NCBI GenBank assembly: GCA_947503965.1
Contig: CANNFU010000003.1
Coordinates: 186,001-250,000, forward strand
Reading direction: 5' to 3'
DNA: 64,000 bases
DNA from: an uncultured Paracoccaceae bacterium
GTDB lineage: Bacteria; Pseudomonadota; Alphaproteobacteria; Rhodobacterales; Rhodobacteraceae
This document shows, piece by piece, positions 52,943 through 59,367 of the stretch (within the stretch, counting starts at the first letter, position 1; each line of letters opens with the position of its first letter). Under the pieces are notes generated by a model. It searched no databases, was not told the origin of the DNA, and saw only the letters and a program-made list of their open reading frames with translations. The translations under genes were made by a program, and so were the position numbers.

Positions 52943-53848
52943 CTAGCCTCCCAGTGCGGTGGCGGTGATCATCATACCGCTGATGTAAAAGAGAATTCCC
53001 ATGCCCTGATACCAGGGTGTCTTGCCTTCCGGGTCGCGTAGTAGCACGCGCATCGCCCCCAGTTGGACGGCCAGCATGGCCATGACGCCCAGCGCGTGAA
53101 AAGGATGGTCCCAGTAGGTCAGCAACCCGATCACGATGGCTTGGGGAACAGCCATGACCCAGCAGGCAACGCGCGCGGCTTTTGCCGGGCCAAGCGTGAC
53201 AGGCAGCGACCGCAGGCCCATCGCCCGGTCGCCTGCGATAGCTTTGAAATCATTCAGCGTCATGATCCCATGTGCGCCAATCCCGTAAAGGACTGCGATA
53301 AGAATGACTTGCGGGCTGGGTGCGCCTGCGCTGACCACGGCGGCCCCGGTGATCCAGGGCAGTGTTTCATAGGCCAAACCGCACAGGCCCGGACCCCAAA
53401 GGCCAGAGCGTTTTGCGCGGATTGGTTCGGCGGAGTAAGCCCATGCGGCGATCACCGCCAACACGGTCGCGCCAAATCCCCACGGGCCAAGCTGGTAGCC
53501 GACAATCAGCCCAAGCGCTGTCATGGCAAGCGCGATATACAGGCCCCAGCGCCCCGGAATGCGCCCGGATGGAATCGGGCGGTCAGGCTCGTTGATCGCG
53601 TCGACATGGCGGTCACACCAGTCGTTGGCGGCCTGGCTCATCCCGCAGACAATGGGACCGGCAAGAACCACGCCAAGCACGATAAAAAACCAATGACCAG
53701 AGGGGCTTACGCCTGCCGAGACGATGCCGCACAGATAGGCCCACATCGGGGGAAACCAGGTATGTGGTTTAAGCAGGCGCAACAGCGCGCGCGGCTCTGG
53801 CCAGCGACGCGTCTGATCGACAACCTGTAAGTCTGACGTGACACTCAT
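52943..53848 (-). CDS. bchG: Bacteriochlorophyll a synthase (geranylgeranyl transferase)
   Basis: BchG attaches the geranylgeranyl chain to bacteriochlorophyllide a. The 301-residue membrane protein of the UbiA prenyltransferase family has the first Asp-rich motif NDWCDRHVDAINEPDRPIPS and the second DFKAIAGDRAMGLRSLPV, and about eight hydrophobic segments. AAGATG is close to the start at 53848 and no strong ribosome site is evident. It is the first gene of the leftward operon; three TGT-N12-ACA sites lie at and before its start. Confidence 0.96.
   Translation of the reverse strand: MSVTSDLQVVDQTRRWPEPRALLRLLKPHTWFPPMWAYLCGIVSAGVSPSGHWFFIVLGVVLAGPIVCGMSQAANDWCDRHVDAINEPDRPIPSGRIPGRWGLYIALAMTALGLIVGYQLGPWGFGATVLAVIAAWAYSAEPIRAKRSGLWGPGLCGLAYETLPWITGAAVVSAGAPSPQVILIAVLYGIGAHGIMTLNDFKAIAGDRAMGLRSLPVTLGPAKAARVACWVMAVPQAIVIGLLTYWDHPFHALGVMAMLAVQLGAMRVLLRDPEGKTPWYQGMGILFYISGMMITATALGG
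53826..53843. promoter_or_regulatory. TGT-N12-ACA site within the bchG start
   Basis: TGT (53826-53828) and ACA (53841-53843) have twelve bases between them. The site lies in codons 2-8 of bchG, downstream of any promoter. A site inside the gene could extend repressor binding from the two sites upstream, or could be fortuitous. Confidence 0.5.
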
Positions 53849-53850
53849 CT

Positions 53851-53868
53851 TGTCAGTTTAGAGTGACA
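53851..53868. promoter_or_regulatory. CrtJ/PpsR-type operator before bchG, proximal
   Basis: TGT (53851-53853) and ACA (53866-53868) are twelve bases apart, just before the bchG start codon. On the coding strand it spans TAAACT, a possible -10 box with TTGCCC eighteen bases upstream, so occupancy would block transcription. Confidence 0.7.
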
Positions 53869-53885
53869 CACCGCATTGGGGCAAG

Positions 53886-53903
53886 TGTAAAAGTAGCCTG
53901 ACA
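53886..53903. promoter_or_regulatory. CrtJ/PpsR-type operator before bchG, distal
   Basis: TGT (53886-53888) and ACA (53901-53903) are twelve bases apart and 35 bases from the proximal site. Two closely placed palindromes are the arrangement known for cooperative CrtJ/PpsR binding. Confidence 0.7.
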
Positions 53904-53976
53904 CTGTGCCATCTTGTCACTCTGCATGGCTTGCGCGGTCAGGGGCAAAATGATGCGAAATTTGCGTCAATAACCC

Positions 53977-54008
53977 GTACAGATCGCGTACAGAACCTGT
54001 ACGTACAG
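53977..54008. repeat. Helically phased GTACAG/CTGTAC repeats
   Basis: GTACAG occurs at 53977-53982, 53988-53993 and 54003-54008, and in reverse as CTGTAC at 53998-54003, so the units are ten to eleven bases apart, about one DNA turn, in the region between the bchG promoter and the DUF2059 gene. This could be a cluster of binding half sites; no known regulator is assigned. Confidence 0.5.
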
Positions 54009-54017
54009 CGTAAGTAC

Positions 54018-54041
54018 GGCGCGCTGTCGGCACAGCGCGCC
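54018..54041 (-). terminator. Hairpin after the DUF2059 gene
   Basis: GGCGCGCTGT (54018-54027) and ACAGCGCGCC (54032-54041) form a perfect 10-bp stem with a 4-base loop, 21 bases past the stop of the leftward DUF2059 gene. It lacks a U-run but is well placed to end or protect that transcript. Confidence 0.65.
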
Positions 54042-54062
54042 CGTGATCTTGCCGACAATGCC

Positions 54063-54518
54063 TTATCTGGACATTTCTTCCTGTACACGGCGTGCAAGAC
54101 TGCCCTGCATTTTCTGAAATTCCGGACCCAGCTCTGCCATGGTTTGCTGCATGAATGGGGTCATCTTGGACATTGCCGATGCACCGACTGGCGACGAATA
54201 GAAATCATTCAAGGCGGTGATCTCTTCGAGGGTAAAGCTGCTGGCCATCCCGTTGATCATCGCAGCCTCCATCGCGGGTCGGATATTTGCCAGCTCTTCT
54301 GATACAATCTGTGAGAGCGCTTGCAACTTGTCCTCTGGCAGCCCGGTTCCTATCAAACCCATCTGTGCCATCACGCCTTCGGGTGAAAGCATATCGTTCA
54401 TCAGTTCCTGTTGTACCGGATTGTTGGCATAGGCCGTGGCGGCATCAATCAGTTCCTGACTTTGTCCATAGGCCGATGTGGCGATGAAACTGGCGGTGAC
54501 AAAGGTAAGAAGGCGCAT
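54063..54518 (-). CDS. Secreted DUF2059-like protein
   Basis: A 151-residue exported protein. MRLLTFVTASFIATSAYG is the signal peptide, cleaved before QSQELI. The mature part is helical, with ELANIRPAMEAAMINGMASS followed by FTLEEITALNDFYSSPVGAS and MSKMTPFMQQTMAEL. The pattern of two to four helices with F-x-x-x-E-hh-x-h-x-x-F-Y-x-S-P-x-G is that of DUF2059 proteins, which have no established function. The ATG at 54518 is preferred to an upstream frame extension lacking a signal peptide. Confidence 0.82.
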   Translation of the reverse strand: MRLLTFVTASFIATSAYGQSQELIDAATAYANNPVQQELMNDMLSPEGVMAQMGLIGTGLPEDKLQALSQIVSEELANIRPAMEAAMINGMASSFTLEEITALNDFYSSPVGASAMSKMTPFMQQTMAELGPEFQKMQGSLARRVQEEMSR

Positions 54519-54706
54519 GGACTGGTTCCTTTTTGGTTGGGTCGGCCGCACCTTAGCCGCGTGTGGCAGTCATGGAAATGAGATATGTCGACACCGCCGA
54601 CACCACGGCCAAGCCGCCGCAAATCCTGTCGCTGACAATCGCCTCTTGCTTTCCAGATCGTCTGCTTACAACGTCACTTTCAAAGCGCTTTGGAATGGAG
54701 CTACAG

Positions 54707-55489
54707 ATGTCGATTCGTGCAGTTGTTTGGGGCGAGAATGTTCATGAGCAGACCAACAAGATCGTATCGGATATGTATCCTCGCGGGATGCATAACGCGA
54801 TAGCGGATAGTTTGATCACAGGCGGCATCGACGCCACAACAGCAACCCTGCAAGAGCCCGACCATGGCCTGCCCGAAACCCGATTGGCGCAAACCGATGT
54901 CTTGTTGTGGTGGGGTCACGCGGCGCATGGCGATGTTGCCGACGCGGTTGTCGACCGTGTTGCTGAACATGTCCATGCAGGGATGGGTCTGATCCTGCTG
55001 CATTCAGCGCATTTCGCAAAGATCTTCAAACGCCTGATGGGTACCCCCTGTAACCTGACATGGCGCGAAGCAGGTGAACGAGAACGGCTATGGATCACAT
55101 CGCGCAATCACCCGATTGCTGCTGGCCTGCCGGATCATTTTGAACTTGAAAATGAAGAAATGTATGGCGAGCCATTTAGCGTGCCCGAACCGCTGGAAAC
55201 CGTGTTCATCAGTTGGTTTCAGGGGGGTGAGGTGTTTCGATCCGGCCTGACCTACAAACGCGGTGCCGGAAATGTTTTTTACTTCCGACCCGGTCATGAA
55301 ACATATCCCACGTATCATGACCCGAACGTACAGCGCGTCTTGCAGAACGCGGTGCGCTGGGCCCACAATCCTGCGCCGCGCGTGGTTGGAGTGAATGACG
55401 CCCCCAATATCCCGGTTGACGCGGCGCTGGAGCCGATAGAGGAACGCGGCCCCCGTCTTCACAAGGACGGTGAAGAGGGTTTCCGATGA
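54707..55489 (+). CDS. ThuA-like domain protein
   Basis: A 260-residue cytoplasmic protein of the ThuA (trehalose utilisation) family, a class I glutamine-amidotransferase-like fold. MSIRAVVWGENVHEQTN, LPETRLAQTDVLLWWGHAAH, MGLILLHSAHFAKIFKRLMG and VFISWFQGGEVFRSGLTYK with YFRPGHETYPTYHDPNVQ are its blocks. TGGAG precedes the ATG at 54707. It overlaps the next gene by four bases; ThuA with a ThuB-like dehydrogenase oxidises disaccharides to 3-keto sugars in rhizobia, so the pair probably has a related sugar role. Confidence 0.88.
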   Translation: MSIRAVVWGENVHEQTNKIVSDMYPRGMHNAIADSLITGGIDATTATLQEPDHGLPETRLAQTDVLLWWGHAAHGDVADAVVDRVAEHVHAGMGLILLHSAHFAKIFKRLMGTPCNLTWREAGERERLWITSRNHPIAAGLPDHFELENEEMYGEPFSVPEPLETVFISWFQGGEVFRSGLTYKRGAGNVFYFRPGHETYPTYHDPNVQRVLQNAVRWAHNPAPRVVGVNDAPNIPVDAALEPIEERGPRLHKDGEEGFR

Positions 55490-56535
55490 TCCGCGTCCTG
55501 ATTGTAGGTACCGGCACGATGGCCAATGACCATGCCGGTGCCTTTGTTGCGATGGATGGGGTCGAGGTTGTCGGTAGCGTTGATCCCAACCCCGATCGTC
55601 TGCACAGCTTTAACGCAAAATACGGCATCACGCATGCGTTCGACACGGTTGATCAGGCGATTGCCTGGGGTGGGTTCGATGCTGTTTCGGTCGTCACGCC
55701 GGACGGGCTTCACCACCGCACGACGATGCCGTTTCTGGCAGCGGGCAAGCATGTGCTATGTGAAAAGCCGCTTGCCGCCAATGCGACAGACGCAGCAGAA
55801 ATGGCCGCCGCGGCCAAGACCGCTGGCGTGGTGAACATGGTTAATCTGACATATCGCAACGTGCCTGCGCTGATGCAGGCCGCGGCAGTTGTCGCCGATG
55901 GCCAGATCGGAGAGGTCCGTCATTTTGAGGCATCATATCTGCAAAGCTGGTTGAACCAAGCTTCCTGGGGTGATTGGCGGACCGAGGATCAATGGCTATG
56001 GCGTTTGTCGACCGCCCATGGGTCCTTGGGTGTTCTGGGTGATGTGGGTGTGCATATTCTGGATTATGCCACGTTCGCTGCGGGCGCCGATGTGGCGCGG
56101 GTGTCATGCAGGCTTCGGACCTTTGACAAAGCCGAAGGCGGAAAGATCGGTGATTATACGCTGGACGCCAATGACAGTATGGCGATGCATCTTGCGCTGC
56201 AAAACGGGGCGGTTGGGGTGATCCACGCCAGCCGCTTTGCAGGTGGGCACATCAACGATTTGCGCCTGCGACTATTCGGGACCAAGGGGGGGCTGGACGT
56301 CCGGTTCGAACAATCGCGCAGCACGTTGCAGGCGTGTCTGGGTGATCATCTGGTTAGTGGCACCTGGGTCGACATACCCACCCAAGCGGTTGAGACGAAT
56401 TATGCGCGCTTTATCGCGGCAATCCGGGGCAAAACGGCGGTCGCGCCGGACTTTGGGCGCGGCGCGGATTTGCAGCGCGTACTGGATCTTGCCGTTGTCT
56501 CAGACACACAAAATGCCTGTGATCAAGTCATCTGA
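55486..56535 (+). CDS. Gfo/Idh/MocA-family oxidoreductase
   Basis: A 349-residue NAD(P)-dependent sugar dehydrogenase. The N-terminal Rossmann domain reads MIRVLIVGTGTMANDHAGAF, then VVGSVDPNPDRL and the conserved VLCEKPLAANATDAAEM with the catalytic EKP Lys. In the C-terminal domain, HGSLGVLGDVGVHILDYA contains the G-D-x-G-x-H active-site His and Asp. It is co-translated with the ThuA-like gene upstream (ATGA overlap), which suggests a ThuAB-type sugar oxidation. A terminator stem follows. Confidence 0.92.
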   Translation: MIRVLIVGTGTMANDHAGAFVAMDGVEVVGSVDPNPDRLHSFNAKYGITHAFDTVDQAIAWGGFDAVSVVTPDGLHHRTTMPFLAAGKHVLCEKPLAANATDAAEMAAAAKTAGVVNMVNLTYRNVPALMQAAAVVADGQIGEVRHFEASYLQSWLNQASWGDWRTEDQWLWRLSTAHGSLGVLGDVGVHILDYATFAAGADVARVSCRLRTFDKAEGGKIGDYTLDANDSMAMHLALQNGAVGVIHASRFAGGHINDLRLRLFGTKGGLDVRFEQSRSTLQACLGDHLVSGTWVDIPTQAVETNYARFIAAIRGKTAVAPDFGRGADLQRVLDLAVVSDTQNACDQVI

Positions 56536-56542
56536 TCCCTGA

Positions 56543-56565
56543 CCACCGCACGGTGGGTATTTTTG
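56543..56565 (+). terminator. Rho-independent terminator after the Gfo/Idh gene
   Basis: CCACCG (56543-56548), CA, CGGTGG (56551-56556) is followed by GTATTTTT. It starts seven bases after the stop codon. The stem is close to the palindrome at 6176-6189. Confidence 0.85.
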
Positions 56566-56692
56566 ACTTCACACCGCCAATCCGCTTTGCTGCGCCTGTT
56601 TCGCCGTTGGGCCGGGGGCTGATACGTTCTGGCAAGGATACTGGCCTATGATGTTGGTCAGCACATTGCCAGGTCTGAAGTGGAGATTGTAC

Positions 56693-57091
56693 ATGGTTGA
56701 TATCTATATACCGGTGGGTCCGGCAGAGCTGGTTGATCAGATGATCGTTTTGCAATCCCTGGCAGCCCATACGCCTGATCCGGCACCGCGCGCTGCCTAT
56801 GCCCGAAGACTGGCACAGATGCAGGCGCTTGCCGTGGAGGTGCTGCCAAAAACAAGCGCCTTGTCATCCGCAGCGGTGACTGCTGCGCGTCATGACGTCA
56901 TGCAGCTTGAGGCGGATTTGCGCGCCTGCGAAGCCCGATCAGATTTCAGTGTCGGATTTGTCGCGCTCAGCCGTGCATATCTGTCTGCACTTGATGCATT
57001 GGTTCAGCGCAAGGCTGAATTTGATGCAGCCGCATCGGCGTTGCCGGACGCGCATGACGTCGCTGCAGATCATACCTTAAACAGGCATTGA
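56693..57091 (+). CDS. Small protein of unknown function (DUF6165-like N-terminus)
   Basis: A 132-residue soluble, mostly helical protein. MVDIYIPVGPAELVDQMIVLQSL resembles the opening of DUF6165-like proteins (VPVSPGELLDKxTIL), a tentative match. Helical stretches LEADLRACEARSDF and YLSALDALVQRKAEFD follow. It has neither signal peptide nor membrane segment. GTGGAG precedes the ATG at 56693. No function can be suggested from the sequence or neighbours. Confidence 0.6.
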   Translation: MVDIYIPVGPAELVDQMIVLQSLAAHTPDPAPRAAYARRLAQMQALAVEVLPKTSALSSAAVTAARHDVMQLEADLRACEARSDFSVGFVALSRAYLSALDALVQRKAEFDAAASALPDAHDVAADHTLNRH

Positions 57092-57162
57092 GTTCAGTAG
57101 CTTACTGCCAATTCAGATGGTCGTTTGGGGTCGGCAAATGATATCGCTGGATATCAACCACA

Positions 57163-58293
57163 TCAGTTCATGATGCAGACAAGATCTTCCAACAAAGCGC
57201 GCGCATGCCGTTTATGCGCCGCTACGATTTTCCGCGATTGCCGTGCATTGGGAAAGGGCCGGGCTGGTACCATGTCGGCATATGTTTGCGCGGCTTTCTT
57301 ATCCAGACTGGTTTCTGGGGGTTCATCCTCCAGTGTTTGCAGCGAGAGTGGACCGATAAACAGGCTTTCGGCGGGTGCGCCGTTGGCAAGCATGATGTCA
57401 TGAACATCAAGCAAGATATGATGATACGAGATCGGTTGGATGGATCGGTCCACATCGATACCCGGCAGGCCCACAAGGTGGGTGGCCGGAATCAGAACCT
57501 CGGTCTGGCCGAAAATCCGTTTCGCAATGCGCGATGACACCAGAACACGGTGCTGCCGCGAAACGAGAAGATCGCGATCCGGCAGACCGCCACCCAGCGC
57601 ACCCGCCTTGATCCGAACAGGCAATAGTCGCGTTTCCCGCACCAGTTGAAGGGGTGTAAACTGCCGCATGCTGGTTTGGCGCACGCTGCGGGTCCGCCCG
57701 CCCAAGGTGGTCACAACATCGCCAGCCTGCAGATCAGCGACATCGACCGGGCCATCGGGTGTTTGAATGTCTGTGCCAGCCGCAAAACAGACGACCCGAA
57801 AATCTTCGGAATCGATCCCGATTTCGAACAGGTCCCAGTTCCCATTAGTGCCGCCCGTTCCGATTATTGTGACCGTATTCACCGGCGATTGAAAATGCAG
57901 AAACCCCAGGCTGCCATCCGCAAAGCTGCCCGTGCCGCTGATCCCCCCGTCCGGTGTGATCACATGGGTGGCTGCCCCGGCTTGCGTAAACACCACCGTA
58001 CCGTCGGCAATCGCGTCGTTTAAATCAATCTGCACACCGTCGATAACGATAAAGTACACCTCACCCGGGTTGCTTCGGTTGACGCTGATTGTCATTCCAT
58101 GAACGGTTTCATCGAAATCAACGGTTACCGTTTCGCTGCCGTCTGCCGTGACCTGCGCGCCACTGTCCGTTCCTGGGCGCGAGATGGTGTTGGCGTTACC
58201 GGTCACGGTATAGCCCACGGTGCCGCCTTCGGTCGTCGTCAGCGTGCCGGTTGCCCCGTTTGAATAGTCATCGATTACGTCCGTGAATGGCAT
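57163..58293 (-). CDS. Hint-domain protein with N-terminal beta-rich region
   Basis: A 376-residue protein. The first about 170 residues are beta-rich, with repeated Gly/Thr/Asp turns (MPFTDVIDDYSNGATGTLTT, FDETVHGMTISVNRSNPGEV). A Hint (hedgehog/intein-type) module starts at CFAAGTDIQTPDGPVDVADL near residue 172, with the nucleophile-position Cys, LQAGDVVTTLGG and VSRQHRVLVSS (block F-type His), and HHILLDVHDIMLANGAP. No downstream extein is present, so the module would act by self-cleavage or be structural. Such Hint_2 proteins are common in Rhodobacterales and probably secreted without an N-terminal signal. The function is unknown. Confidence 0.8.
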   Translation of the reverse strand: MPFTDVIDDYSNGATGTLTTTEGGTVGYTVTGNANTISRPGTDSGAQVTADGSETVTVDFDETVHGMTISVNRSNPGEVYFIVIDGVQIDLNDAIADGTVVFTQAGAATHVITPDGGISGTGSFADGSLGFLHFQSPVNTVTIIGTGGTNGNWDLFEIGIDSEDFRVVCFAAGTDIQTPDGPVDVADLQAGDVVTTLGGRTRSVRQTSMRQFTPLQLVRETRLLPVRIKAGALGGGLPDRDLLVSRQHRVLVSSRIAKRIFGQTEVLIPATHLVGLPGIDVDRSIQPISYHHILLDVHDIMLANGAPAESLFIGPLSLQTLEDEPPETSLDKKAAQTYADMVPARPFPNARQSRKIVAAHKRHARALLEDLVCIMN

Positions 58294-58683
58294 ATTTTGT
58301 TCTTAGCTAAAGCAGTTTGTCACAAATTATCGCAGTCGGAGTCTGCTTTGAAAGAATGAATATGTCGTTTTGAGAAATCTCTGTCGGCGGTGCAATCAGC
58401 GGCTTTGTTGCGCAGCGAAGGACACAACCTGAGAGGCAATTTGCATGCCGACCCGTAGCTTTGCTGAGTACCAGACCAGTTAGTTGCCTGTTTTTTCAGC
58501 AGCTACCGAATCTGAAAGTTTTTCGTTTCGCACACCTGAAAGCGGCAAATATGCAAAAGCGACTTGCTACGGGACGCGCTGAAAGACAGCTTTTTAATCG
58601 CCCTCGGGTCGACTGTGAGACCACCATCTGTTGGACGGCGCCATTCCGGCGATATCGCTATCTAACTGGTCCTTGTGACCCAA
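58294..58683. other. 390-base intergenic region without an identifiable gene
   Basis: This stretch separates the Hint-protein gene (its upstream side) from the end of the next leftward gene. It is more AT-rich than its surroundings and holds only short, uncharacteristic open frames. GGCTTTGTTGCGC at 58401-58413 resembles an outer end of some IS5-group elements, but no transposase remnant or matching second end was found. The Hint-gene promoter presumably lies near 58300-58380. Confidence 0.4.
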
Positions 58684-59364
58684 TTAGCCCGGTTTTGTCC
58701 AAACTGTCAGCAATCCGGTTTCGACAAAGCCAACGCTGCGCGCTGCATCCAGATCGCGGCCCCGTTCGTAGCCGACAATCGGTCGCCCCGCGCCAAACTG
58801 GCCGCATAGGGTCGCGGCTGCCGCAGCCATATCGTCGCCGAAGCTGTTGGACAGTCCGACACAATCGACTGACAGGTTTGCGATGACACCGGCGTCATAG
58901 CCTTGTTCAGACCGGCGCCCCCATAGCCGCACATCTTGTCGCTTCAGGATGGCCGGAGGGAATTGTTGTGTGTTTGTGGGTGAACCTGCGCCCCACGCTG
59001 TTTCCCACTTTGCCAGTTCATCCCGCGTTGCGATCTGGTCCCAACCGTCTGTCGGGGCGTCAAAGGTCGGTGCTGCCCAGATCCATGTGGCCTGAAAAAG
59101 TGGCGTAAGCCCGTAGTCGGACCAGTCCCGTTGGTTGAACGCATCCTTCAGGCCGAAATGCGGGTGGGTCCGGTAGGGGGCAAAAAGGTCATCGACCTGT
59201 GCTGTGGGTGATGTCAGCGTGCCCCAGCTATGGTAGGGCGGTGGCGGGTCGATGGCGCAGAACGCGTCGGGCGTCCGTTGATATCGCAGCCCGTGGATGT
59301 CCCACATCATGGCGTACCAATCGGCATTGTTGCATGCCGCCATGACCGCGCGGCGGTCGGTCAT
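58684..59364 (-). CDS. GNAT-like protein of uncertain function
   Basis: A 226-residue soluble protein that I do not recognise with confidence. It begins MTDRRAVMAACNNADWYAMM, includes GLRYQRTPDAFCAIDPPPPYHSW-like elements, and ends VGYERGRDLDAARSVGFVETGLLTVWTK, a late strand-helix-strand typical of GNAT acyltransferases (GYE...A...GF...G). The region before it, GVIANLSVDCVGLSNSFGDD, could hold the cofactor strand. It starts three bases after the tamB stop on the same strand and so may be the last gene of the tamAB operon. Confidence 0.6.
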   Translation of the reverse strand: MTDRRAVMAACNNADWYAMMWDIHGLRYQRTPDAFCAIDPPPPYHSWGTLTSPTAQVDDLFAPYRTHPHFGLKDAFNQRDWSDYGLTPLFQATWIWAAPTFDAPTDGWDQIATRDELAKWETAWGAGSPTNTQQFPPAILKRQDVRLWGRRSEQGYDAGVIANLSVDCVGLSNSFGDDMAAAAATLCGQFGAGRPIVGYERGRDLDAARSVGFVETGLLTVWTKPG

Positions 59365-59367
59365 GGC

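Noticed and set aside
53931-54302. Plus-strand open frame after the bchG promoter
   Set aside because: It runs antisense through the DUF2059 gene, which has a signal peptide and family pattern, and it covers the repeat cluster.
58401-58413. GGCTTTGTTGCGC, resembling an IS5-group element end
   Set aside because: No transposase fragment, second inverted end or target duplication could be found in the flanks.
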